From positions 496,001-560,000 of the forward strand of contig JAPFFF010000049.1 of assembly GCA_039105265.1 (NCBI GenBank): 64,000 bases of DNA, given 5' to 3'. Each line of letters begins with the position of its first letter. The first letter of the stretch is position 1. Below, piece by piece: positions 1-8,539 of this stretch. This stretch comes from Tritrichomonas musculus. Taxonomy: Eukaryota > Parabasalia > Tritrichomonadida > Tritrichomonadidae. The position numbers were made by a program, and so were the translations under genes. The notes beneath the pieces are model-generated. The model had not been told where the DNA came from, searched no databases, and was given only the letters and a program-made list of their open reading frames with translations.

Positions 1-1199
1 CATATTTGTTCTACGCTGAAGTTAAACTAAAATGTCCCACCTCAAAAATAAACTATTTTATCAATTTACCTCCTGTGTTTCGCAATATCAATATCAAAAA
101 TGATGAATCAACAATTGGCACTTATATGTACAATTACATGAAAACAAATAAATTAACTTCTACAGATATGGAAGAACGCAAGCTTACAATGCTTCTTGAT
201 ACTCATGATGAATACATGATTTTCTCAAATTATTATCTCTGGTTTCTGTTAGACCACGGATTGATTATTGATGATGTTAAATCTGTTTCACAATATGAAG
301 CTCATACAGGATTTAATGAATTTGTTAGCACTTTTATGCAAAAACGTCAGGATATTATTAGTGGTGTTAGTAAAGGGAATGAGAAATTTTATAAAATATC
401 TATGAACGGTTCATATGGATATGATGGGATGAACTCTGAGAAATTCAGTAAAGTCAAGATATGTGATGCAAATAAAGCTTATCAATATATCATCTCTCAA
501 ACTTATATGGGTGGGGCACAATTAAGTGATAATACATTTTTAATTCAACAATCACCCAAATCATATCATTGCAATACATGCATTCAAGAATCATTGTGGA
601 CTCTTGATAACGCAAAGTTTTGGTATCTCACATTTTATTACGATTTTATGAATAATTGTTTTGATATGGATAGACTACATTTTATAGAGGGTGATACTGA
701 TTCAGCATATTTTGCAGTTGCTGGGAACCCAAATGAAGGTCCTGAACAATTATTTGATTACGTTATTAAAAACAAAGAGTTCTACGACAAGAATGTATAT
801 AAATTCATGCCTAACCCATCAATCAACACTATTCAAGACGAAAAAAAGATATTGGGATGTGCCATTGAAAAATATGGTGAAAACATGATAGCTCTTGCAC
901 CTAAATGTTATACTATATTTAACAGTAATGGGCAAACCAAATCACTCAAACTAAAAGGTGTATCTTTAAAGAAGAATCATATTGTGTCTTCCGATTACAA
1001 ATCTATTATTGATAATCAATCAATTAAGCTTGGTAAGAATATAAATCTTCAGATGCAAAACAATAAGATGAGTAAAATAACGGTAAACAAGAATGCTCTC
1101 ACAGGATGTCATACAAAGATGATTGTTTTACCAAATCAATCATGCGCACCTTTTGTTAGTGGCTTAACAGCGAATAATTATTTTATTAATTATAACTAA
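1..1199 (+). CDS. Protein-primed DNA polymerase B, C-terminal part (element A; 5' end outside window)
   Basis: C-terminal third of the Maverick family-B polymerase that would copy the linear element from its ends. The reading frame is open from the window edge, so the first in-frame TTG is not a start. Polymerase motif B (K-x3-N-G-SYG type, around 385-425) and motif C (GDTDS, around 690-705) are present, followed by a K-C-Y motif around 900. It is nearly identical to the complete copy in element B. It lacks a 10-residue insertion (GSEGDLSVAN) that B carries just before motif B, and its last residues differ (FVSGL...YFINYN against YINGL...YHIQTKY). It is followed after 25 bp by the 144-aa gene, whereas in B the polymerase is followed by the ATPase. 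Identification is firm. Confidence 0.93.
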   Translation, partial: YLFYAEVKLKCPTSKINYFINLPPVFRNINIKNDESTIGTYMYNYMKTNKLTSTDMEERKLTMLLDTHDEYMIFSNYYLWFLLDHGLIIDDVKSVSQYEAHTGFNEFVSTFMQKRQDIISGVSKGNEKFYKISMNGSYGYDGMNSEKFSKVKICDANKAYQYIISQTYMGGAQLSDNTFLIQQSPKSYHCNTCIQESLWTLDNAKFWYLTFYYDFMNNCFDMDRLHFIEGDTDSAYFAVAGNPNEGPEQLFDYVIKNKEFYDKNVYKFMPNPSINTIQDEKKILGCAIEKYGENMIALAPKCYTIFNSNGQTKSLKLKGVSLKKNHIVSSDYKSIIDNQSIKLGKNINLQMQNNKMSKITVNKNALTGCHTKMIVLPNQSCAPFVSGLTANNYFINYN

Positions 1200-1224
1200 A
1201 TAGTTATTTTTTTATTCTTAACAA

Positions 1225-1659
1225 ATGACAAACGAAATAATAAGAAGAATCGATGATATAATAGCTGATTTGTATACATTAAAATTATGGGTACATACTG
1301 AACAAAAAAAAGACAGTTCGTCTAATAGTGAACCACAAAGTGGTGAAGAGAATTCGTTAGAAGAACATACAATTGAATTACAAAGCAATACCAAAGCTAA
1401 AGCTTGTGACTGTGTAGCAGAACCTAGAAAAGTCATCCATAGACGTACAAACCGTTCATTCCCATTAAATAAATCAAAGAATCTCAATGATGAACAACGT
1501 AATAAAGTATTAGCATTTGCAAATGAAAATAAACAACTCATCTTGGATCAACCATCTGCTACAAGAAATGAATTCCTTCAAAAGCTTGTTCACGATAAAT
1601 TGAATATTAATCTTTCTGCATACATGTCTTGTAAAATAATTACTATGCTCAGTATTTGA
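1225..1659 (+). CDS. Hypothetical 144-aa protein (element A)
   Basis: Starts at an ATG preceded by a T-tract (tagttattttttt). It has an acidic, Ser/Glu-rich central part (residues about 30-60), a basic segment (KVIHRRTNRSFPLNK) and a helical C-terminus that could be a small DNA-binding or interaction domain. I do not recognise the family. Residues around 50-62 (LQSNTKAKACDC) are encoded by a decayed double-hairpin insertion. The same peptide type (DLQSKAQALAC) appears in the fibre gene of element B, so the segment is a mobile insert and not an original part of the protein. The gene abuts the polymerase stop in A but the 150-aa terminal gene in B, which marks an inversion breakpoint. Confidence 0.7.
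   Translation: MTNEIIRRIDDIIADLYTLKLWVHTEQKKDSSSNSEPQSGEENSLEEHTIELQSNTKAKACDCVAEPRKVIHRRTNRSFPLNKSKNLNDEQRNKVLAFANENKQLILDQPSATRNEFLQKLVHDKLNINLSAYMSCKIITMLSI
1373..1411 (+). repeat. Decayed double-hairpin insert within the 144-aa gene (A)
   Basis: Resembles the intact insert in the B fibre gene: an arm containing CAAAGCAA, then a second arm AAGCTAAAGCTT. It is present at the orthologous place in element B, so it predates the split of the two copies. The B version (ACTTGCAAAGCAA) is closer to the hairpin consensus. Confidence 0.55.
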
Positions 1660-1682
1660 ATATGCGCATGCTCTATTTAAAT

Positions 1683-4438
1683 CTATGATTTGAATACAGC
1701 AAGCGTTTTATCATCTATTATTGCAGTGATAACCCCCACAGTCATACGTTTAATCTTTGATGTTATTGCAGTTTCACCACTGAGAATCTTCAATTTATTG
1801 TCTTCATTATCAATAAATACTTCATCTCCAATACCATAACAAGATGAATCATCAACTTTTACAAGATAATCACCATGGGAAGTGAAGGTAATACAATTAT
1901 TTTTTTGGTCAATTCTAACACAAATACCAACATATTCTTTCCATGAACCAGTAGTTTTGACACTGCAAATACAATCTGTTGTATCATCACAGTTGAAGGT
2001 ATCCACGTATCACCATCATGTTTATAAACCTTACCAGTCATATATACGGGAGCTCCAATAACGAAATCATTTATTGAATTTACAGATGACTCGATTGGGG
2101 AGTAGTGGGTGATGGTTGTGTTTGATGTACCGTACATCACGCCCTTATATTTTGCTAAATAACCTCGGGACATGATTTGTCTTGAATATATTTGTTTAGC
2201 ATCTAATAATTCCTGAGTAACTGTCCAAGAATATTCACCTATTGGGAAATTATATGTCAGGGGTCTTCCTGATGATATATCAACAGTGTCTTCATAATAT
2301 AGTGGGAATTTGAAATTGTCGAAATACACAGTTCTTTGATGTAATACAAGAACAATGTTGTGAGGATTTCCAGTTGTATCATAGAATAATATTCTTATTT
2401 CCAAACATAGCGCATAATCACCTACTATATATTCCAGTTTAATCACATTACCTTCAAGTTTTAGATAATGAATTGATATTTCACCACCCTCTGTAATCGG
2501 TCCGCAATCAATAGCACATTTTTTTATTAGTTGTTCTTCTGTAACAGCATTCGACTTCAATGCAAAGTTATCATTTACATATTTCACAGATGAAATCATA
2601 TTATCGCTAACAGGTTGGTTGCTGATTAATGTGATAGATGCATCATAAATATTAGACAATGTATCGTCTGCGGCTCTCAATGAGACAATATGGGTATTAT
2701 AATTAATGTTTATTAATTCATTGCTTGTTGATTTGTAAATCATATTCAAACTTTTATATAAACTGTATTCGTATTCAACTTCTTCATATGATGCATCATC
2801 AGCATTTCGTTTGAATTTGACGATAATATTTTTGGTTGTGAATACTCTTCTTATATCATCATCAGGAACTACACAACCACTTTCATTCTGTGTACATTGA
2901 ATTGTGATTTGTTGGGAACCTTCATTAGTAATATTCTCAGTTTTTACAAATGGTGATTCAATTTGAGCTTTAATGATGTTGATTAACCATTGAGTATTGC
3001 CACTTGAATTACACAACATAAATTCACCACGGTCATACCATACAATAGATAATCCATTATCTAACATCATTCTATATCCTCTCATATATTTTTCATAAGG
3101 CTTGAATATCAAATCAAAATGTTGAATATTGTTAATGTAATCCTTGTTAGAACCCCAATTAACATCAAATATCACATGTATATCGGTTTCTGGTAAGTAT
3201 GGTTTTACAAATATATAATCACGAACTGGATTCGGATATTCAATGTTCAATTCAGTGCCATACAACGCAGTACTCAATGCAGATTCATTAATCAAATCAG
3301 TTGGTATCTCAGGGATATCCTTCTTCAATGCATAAGTGTTTGACACATATCTAGCCGAATAAGCGTTTTTGTCTGTTGGTTCGACAGTTTTGGTTATTGA
3401 ACATGATAATATTTCTGGTGTTTCACCAGTTCCTGGATTGATTAATTCATGGGAGTTATACAGATACCAAAGACTAGAATCACTTCCTTCCATACGCAGT
3501 ATCTGAGAGGGTAGATTATCATCATCGTCATTGTACGAATAGTCTGCGTGAACATAATGGGCCGTATAGTAACTGTCTGATGATACAATATCCAACCCAT
3601 ATTGCTCAATCAGTATATGATATGGGTCGTAATCCAAATCAAGAATTGTATTATTGGCGATTGTGAATTGAATAGTTGTTTGTCCCTCAATAATCTCTGG
3701 GATTTCGCTTTTCACTTGCTCAATAATCTTTGGGAGGTCTTCTTTTGAAACATATTCTCTGGCACAAGAATCCAAAGCCGCTTGAAGACCTTCATTAGCC
3801 GCCATACTTGTTAAACACATTGATGCTTGAGCTGATAATGGGTTAACATCATCAGCCATCAATTTCTGAAACATTTCGTCTGATAATTGGTCTCTTATGT
3901 TCAATTGCAACTCACTATTTTTGAGAACTATGGGTATCTCTGACAAGTCTTCTTTTTTTGCATACAATGTCATATCTGGCAAGTCTTCTGTTTTCGCGTA
4001 CTCATCAAGATTCGTAAGCTTTGCATATGGTTCCAAAGCAGTTGTCAAAGCAGATTCATTAACCAAATCTGTAGGTATTTCAGGTATGTCAGTTGATAAT
4101 GCAAAATTGTTAACAACGTAATCACGTAATGTATTAACAGCGTTTTGGATTTCTTCACTACTAGCATACTTTAATAATTCTTTATTGAATTCCTCTGTTT
4201 TCAAATAATCGAATAAATCAGTTGTTTTCGCGTACTCATCAAGATTCGTAAGCTTTGCGTAAGGTTTCAATAATTCTTTCAATTCCTCGGTATTCAAGCT
4301 TGACCCCAAATTATTTCCGTTATTACACTTACACCCACATGAAGTGGCATATTGTTTTATGTATTCTATTATTAATTCATCTATTGTATTTACCCTTTTG
4401 ATACCACCTGCTTGCTCTATCGTAAACATTTTGAACAT
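1683..4438 (-). pseudogene. Fibre-like protein gene, frameshifted near its 3' end (element A)
   Basis: Long gene reading leftward from ATG 4436-4438. The N-terminal 170 residues carry degenerate repeats of the YAK-(T/L)-x-(D/N)-L type (for example YAKTEDLPDM) as in viral or phage fibre shafts. The middle (about residues 175-790) has no visible similarity to the B copy. The C-terminal 140 or so residues (from ITHYSPIESS) match B again and look like a conserved head. One base is missing near 1987 compared with B, where a run of two T on the plus strand is reduced to one. The frame is therefore lost: the 859-residue frame runs on to 1859, and the true C-terminus (CICSVKTTGSW...AVFKS) lies in another frame at 1683-2006. 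Function as receptor-binding fibre is inference from repeat architecture. It starts head-to-head, 5 bp from the 870-aa gene. Confidence 0.75.
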
Positions 4439-4443
4439 AATAA

Positions 4444-7056
4444 ATGACGTCAGATGTGGATGAACAATTAATAATGAATGAGGTGAAAAAGAAAGATTAT
4501 CAAGATATGCTCATATTCATGTTCCAAAATAGTAAATCAGAGCAAATAAAAACAATAATACACAATATTATTGAGTATCTTAAGAATCCTCGTAACTATA
4601 TCAAAGACGTGAAAGAAAAGCTAAAAGATATGCTTGATAAATATAACGCAAAGCCTAAAGGAAGTAAAAGACAAAAAAATGAATTAGTTAAAATACTTGA
4701 TTCAAAAGCGAATTACTTTATTGATATATCTGGCTTACTAAAAGATAAAGCTGCGGGCACTCGCAGTTGCCGACAAGCGGAGGAAGAAAAGTCTGCTATT
4801 CCACATATTGAGGAAGAGGAGGAGCCCGACTTGGAAGGCCACTATTTTAGAAACAGAATTAATAAAGACATTGAATCACTTAGTAATTTATTTACACTTG
4901 ATAGTAATCATATTAATGCTTTACACTTATTTTATTGTATTGCTGATGACTCAAAAAGGTATCCGTTATTTAATAAAAAAGATACTACACAGATTCAATT
5001 ACTTGTCGTATCATTAACTGAAAACATAGATTCACATAAAAACAATAAGATACCAGATGTCATAAATAACCTAATGCAATTTGAGAAACAAAGAAGACAA
5101 ACCAATATTGAAACAATGAGAAAGTTAGCTGAATCTAATCAAGAAGGTCAGCAATTATTAGATGCTTACAATAAATCTTCTACAATTGATGCTAACCAAC
5201 TAGAAAGGTTTGGCTTATTAAATGAAGAGTTTACTGCTAAAAACCTTTATGGTTACTATAATAGGTCTATAAATCCTAAAGATGACTCCGATGTTAGAGT
5301 TAGGAATATTGCATTACAATTACATGATGCAATAAGAGAAACAAACATATTTGAAGAAACAACTGAACCTAAAAACAAAAAGAAACTCAAACAATTAATA
5401 AAGTACCTTAATGAAAATGGAGATAGAGAAATATTTTTTAATATGAATAGTGATATAGAAGAGCAAAGTGAATCTGCGCCACAGGCGAGTCTTTCAAAGA
5501 AAGCCGAACATTTGCAAAGCAAAGTTGTTAAAGACAATTATCATGCAATTGACGTAAATCTAGAAGATGATAGTGAATCTTTATCCGACTATAAAACAAT
5601 GTCGAAGCGTGTTTTTAGCACACCAACCAAAGAATATCTTAGAAGAAACAAACCAATTGAAGCTGAAGATGACCACACCAACTTTTCAGAACTATTGAAC
5701 TCAAATATTGAAGCAACAAAAGGACCTGAAGTAAATGCTGCTGAATTCTTAAATGAATATATGAAGTCTATCCCAACTGGTAAACGTGCTGGTAAAACAT
5801 TTGAAGCATCACAAAAACGTATGAGCGACCTGTACATTTTCGAAAACAAACAAAGTATTGATGTTAGTAAATATCGAGGGGAATTATTTGATATTCTTAT
5901 TAACGGTAATTACCGTGTCAAGTTTTCACCTAAATGTGCTACAAGAGATGGAGCAGAAGCTTATTGCAAGAAAAGATTTGATAAAAATGGATATCCATTA
6001 TATCGTTTAGTACCAGCTAGGTATGACACTAAAGACCCTCTCGGTAATCCAATTTGTGATTTAAACGGTGATAGAGTTGAAGATATTGTTATTGTTGATA
6101 CCCGTGGTAAGCCTGTTATTATTAATGGATATCGTCTTGTTAAAGCAGACCCTTATAAGAAATTATGGCAAACCGAACGTATTGCTGGTAAAACAAATGA
6201 TTCATTCGAAGTATGGCTTAAGAATCTTATGGGAGCTAAACGAACATGGGAATACACTCCAGAACAATGGAATGAAGGTAAGTTTAAACCTGAAATTGAT
6301 AAGAAATTAGAAAAAGTAATAAACTCATATCAATCTGTTGGTTTATCCAAACCCAAAATCAGTACCAAAATTACTGCAAGAGGTTTGTGGAGTTCTATAT
6401 TTTCAAAAATATGGCAAACTGTTTTATACAATATATTTACTAATGAAGAATACAAAGATTTGGAACCATTAAAATGTATATTTAGTTATTTCAAAGTATG
6501 TACAGCCATATTTATTGCACGTTATGAATCTAAAGTGATGAAAGACCATGAACGCAATGATTGGAGTGATTGGGTTAAATATAAGAAATTACATCCAAAA
6601 TCCGTAAATGCTGAATTGGGTGTTATGATTCAAAAAGAATATAATGAAAGCATTAAAGCGACTATGCCAGTTGATGGAGAAATAAATAGTGATGGTGAAA
6701 TATCAGGAGTATTACAAGAAATATTGGAGCAAACAAATGACCTCATCTTTAAGACTGGTCTTGGATTCACAGAAGATAAGAAAGACCAATATGCACAGTT
6801 AGCTCAAGCTATAATTGAAAATAAAGTAAGTACAGCAACAAAGAAGCAATTACAAGACAAATTTGGTGAAAATATTGATGCTTGGATTGATTCACAAGTT
6901 GGTGGAAATTACACCACAATCAAAGGATTATATAAGGCTGCACATAAAGGTGCTGGTGATAAATCATATATTAGGTCGCGAACTGTTGAAAAGCCAGCTA
7001 CAGCTGAAATTGTTGAGGAACCTTCTGATGATGATGACGATGAAGATGAAGCATAA
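4444..7056 (+). CDS. Large hypothetical Maverick protein, 870 aa (element A)
   Basis: A conserved large protein of this Maverick family that I do not recognise. The N-terminal half is charged, with probable coiled coil (residues 1-150). The centre has a basic, folded-looking domain containing DLNGDRVEDIVIVDTRGKP (about residue 540). The C-terminal third is helical with a hydrophobic stretch (TVLYNIFT...YFKVCTAIFIARY, about 660-700), and the protein ends in an acidic tail of Asp/Glu. It could be a minor virion component. At residues about 100-110 it has AAGTRSCRQ, where B carries a double-hairpin insert; A keeps half of one hairpin (GCAGTTG then CCG), consistent with partial loss. The start is the first ATG, only 5 bp from the divergently read fibre start. 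Confidence 0.75.
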   Translation: MTSDVDEQLIMNEVKKKDYQDMLIFMFQNSKSEQIKTIIHNIIEYLKNPRNYIKDVKEKLKDMLDKYNAKPKGSKRQKNELVKILDSKANYFIDISGLLKDKAAGTRSCRQAEEEKSAIPHIEEEEEPDLEGHYFRNRINKDIESLSNLFTLDSNHINALHLFYCIADDSKRYPLFNKKDTTQIQLLVVSLTENIDSHKNNKIPDVINNLMQFEKQRRQTNIETMRKLAESNQEGQQLLDAYNKSSTIDANQLERFGLLNEEFTAKNLYGYYNRSINPKDDSDVRVRNIALQLHDAIRETNIFEETTEPKNKKKLKQLIKYLNENGDREIFFNMNSDIEEQSESAPQASLSKKAEHLQSKVVKDNYHAIDVNLEDDSESLSDYKTMSKRVFSTPTKEYLRRNKPIEAEDDHTNFSELLNSNIEATKGPEVNAAEFLNEYMKSIPTGKRAGKTFEASQKRMSDLYIFENKQSIDVSKYRGELFDILINGNYRVKFSPKCATRDGAEAYCKKRFDKNGYPLYRLVPARYDTKDPLGNPICDLNGDRVEDIVIVDTRGKPVIINGYRLVKADPYKKLWQTERIAGKTNDSFEVWLKNLMGAKRTWEYTPEQWNEGKFKPEIDKKLEKVINSYQSVGLSKPKISTKITARGLWSSIFSKIWQTVLYNIFTNEEYKDLEPLKCIFSYFKVCTAIFIARYESKVMKDHERNDWSDWVKYKKLHPKSVNAELGVMIQKEYNESIKATMPVDGEINSDGEISGVLQEILEQTNDLIFKTGLGFTEDKKDQYAQLAQAIIENKVSTATKKQLQDKFGENIDAWIDSQVGGNYTTIKGLYKAAHKGAGDKSYIRSRTVEKPATAEIVEEPSDDDDDEDEA

Positions 7057-7088
7057 AAAAATTACTACCTACTTTATATCCTTGCTAA

Positions 7089-8084
7089 TTATTTTTTTGA
7101 ACCTGGTAATTTGAATGTTGTTGTATGCGCCTTATTTGTTCCTGGATTTACCTGTGACTGTTGAGTAGGCCCAAGCTTCGCTTGCGACAAGAAATCATTT
7201 TTAGCTTCTGTTGGACTTGCAACCTTTTGATTCTTAGATGTATTACGAGCGATACTAGATTTTTCAGGCTCTTGGTAAAAATATTTGAATTCAGTTATTG
7301 GTGATGGTAATACCTTCTTTGGGCGTATTTCATCGGGTATATCAAGTTTTTCATTATTATATTCAATATTTACTTTTGGGTCATATCCACTAAATAAGGA
7401 AGGCTCCCTAGGATGTGAATTATTTGTATTTACCTTTAAGATAGGGCTTGTGATATTTGATTTGAATACATTGAATACTGGAAAATGGTATTTCCAATCC
7501 TGAAATTCATATTTGAAACCTTTAATATCAGCATCTTCATTTTTATTTCGCAATCGAACTTTCTGCCATTGGCTCATGAATGTTTCTTTTTCGAAACAGA
7601 GAAAGATAATTATTGGTACTGGCTTAACTGTGCAATCAACGTCTACGCTCGAAGATAGTTGATAACAGAAATTATTTGTTTCTTTTACATCATATCTATA
7701 ATCATAGTCTCCAATCAATAGTATATATGTTTTATTTAGGTCAGGAAATGATTTTTCAACAAATTGGATATCTGTATTACCAAAATTAGAAAAAAGGTCC
7801 ACAGTTATTGTGAATAAACGTAATAGACTAGGATCGTTTGTATTATTTATATTTCTCTCATCTTTGAAATCCACTTTTTTAGGTAAATTCAACGTTACTT
7901 CACTACCATTAATAAGTACAAATAATTCATGGTAATTACTACTTAAATACAATAAGACTCTCCTATTTCTTTCAGAGATATATGAAAACAGTTGATGGTC
8001 CTTATTAATATTGATACAATTTGGATCTTGCAAATTAAGTTCTTGCAGTGCTGTGAATACCGATTTTTGGTTGCTGTTATTCAT
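7089..8084 (-). CDS. Hypothetical 331-aa protein (element A)
   Basis: Family not recognised. The N-terminal two thirds look like a beta-rich soluble domain (residues 40-180, alternating hydrophobic strands such as VLLYLSS and TYILLIGDYDY). The C-terminal quarter is low-complexity and basic. It is followed downstream by the 130-aa gene and the integrase, all read leftward. The ATG is preceded by AGCTTTTTTTGAA, the T-tract shared by many genes here. Residues about 300-310 (QAKLGPTQQ) are encoded by a double-hairpin insert at 7158-7184. It might be a capsid-associated or maturation protein, but no catalytic triad of the adenovirus-type protease is visible. Confidence 0.7.
   Translation of the reverse strand: MNNSNQKSVFTALQELNLQDPNCININKDHQLFSYISERNRRVLLYLSSNYHELFVLINGSEVTLNLPKKVDFKDERNINNTNDPSLLRLFTITVDLFSNFGNTDIQFVEKSFPDLNKTYILLIGDYDYRYDVKETNNFCYQLSSSVDVDCTVKPVPIIIFLCFEKETFMSQWQKVRLRNKNEDADIKGFKYEFQDWKYHFPVFNVFKSNITSPILKVNTNNSHPREPSLFSGYDPKVNIEYNNEKLDIPDEIRPKKVLPSPITEFKYFYQEPEKSSIARNTSKNQKVASPTEAKNDFLSQAKLGPTQQSQVNPGTNKAHTTTFKLPGSKK
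7158..7184 (-). repeat. 27-bp double-hairpin insert in the 331-aa gene (A), second hairpin decayed
   Basis: On the coding strand the first hairpin is CAAGC(GAA)GCTTG, then spacer GGC. The second hairpin reads CTAC(TCA)ACAG and no longer pairs well. The same site in B has a perfect second hairpin, CTGC(TAT)GCAG. Shared by both copies, so it is an older insertion. Confidence 0.75.
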
Positions 8085-8101
8085 TTTTTATTCAAAAAAA
8101 G

Positions 8102-8143
8102 CTATAGCTTAACAAGAACTCTGTTCTCGAAAAGTTGTAGCTT
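8102..8143. repeat. Hairpin insertion in the promoter region of the 331-aa gene (A only)
   Basis: Element A has about 33 bp here that B lacks at 35076-35090. It contains a perfect hairpin AGAAC(TCT)GTTCT at 8115-8127 and is flanked by copies of an AGCTA-containing motif (AAGCTAYA on the minus strand). It is probably an atypical member of the double-hairpin family. It moves the T-tract of the 331-aa gene away from the upstream gene. Confidence 0.5.
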
Positions 8144-8534
8144 AATAAATAAGAAGGCAGCTCATGATAAATGCTGATGGTATGATTGAATTGCCATACA
8201 AATCGGTAAACCATATCTTGTAATCTCTCTTATTGCTACTGAAGAATTCGTATTTTCGATATTTGGTTTGACGCTTATTAGCTAACATAATGAATGAATC
8301 ACAATATGCATCTAATTGAACTATATCTGAATGCACCATTAAATCACCAACTAAAAAGTCTTTTACAATTGCTCCAACATATTGAATTACAATATATTTC
8401 TTGTTTCTGCTTGATACAAATTCAAGTGGCAACGTAAATTCTGTTGATTGAGTGTGGAAATAACGTTTTGTTATGGGCTGTTTTACATTGTTTGTTGCAA
8501 CATTCTTGATATTATTCATAAGCATTTTTTTCAT
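8142..8534 (-). CDS. Hypothetical 130-aa protein, possible minor capsid (element A)
   Basis: Short protein, identical or nearly so in B, immediately downstream of the integrase on the same strand (5 bp apart). After a basic N-terminus, residues 30-130 alternate hydrophobic and polar residues (FTLPLEFVSS, KYIVIQYVGAIV, DYKIWFTDLYGN, FIMSCLLIY). This would suit a single beta-sandwich such as a penton-type jelly roll. That is only a guess from strand pattern and from the absence of another penton candidate. No catalytic motif is seen. ATG 8532-8534 is used, although an in-frame ATG at codon 4 is also possible. Confidence 0.6.
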   Translation of the reverse strand: MKKMLMNNIKNVATNNVKQPITKRYFHTQSTEFTLPLEFVSSRNKKYIVIQYVGAIVKDFLVGDLMVHSDIVQLDAYCDSFIMLANKRQTKYRKYEFFSSNKRDYKIWFTDLYGNSIIPSAFIMSCLLIY

Positions 8535-8539
8535 AGAAA

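Noticed and set aside
4220-4262. Extra 10 residues (LTNLDEYAKT) in the A fibre as another double-hairpin insert
   Set aside because: The DNA does not fold into two hairpins. The segment is a duplicate of the neighbouring shaft repeat, so it is ordinary repeat expansion.
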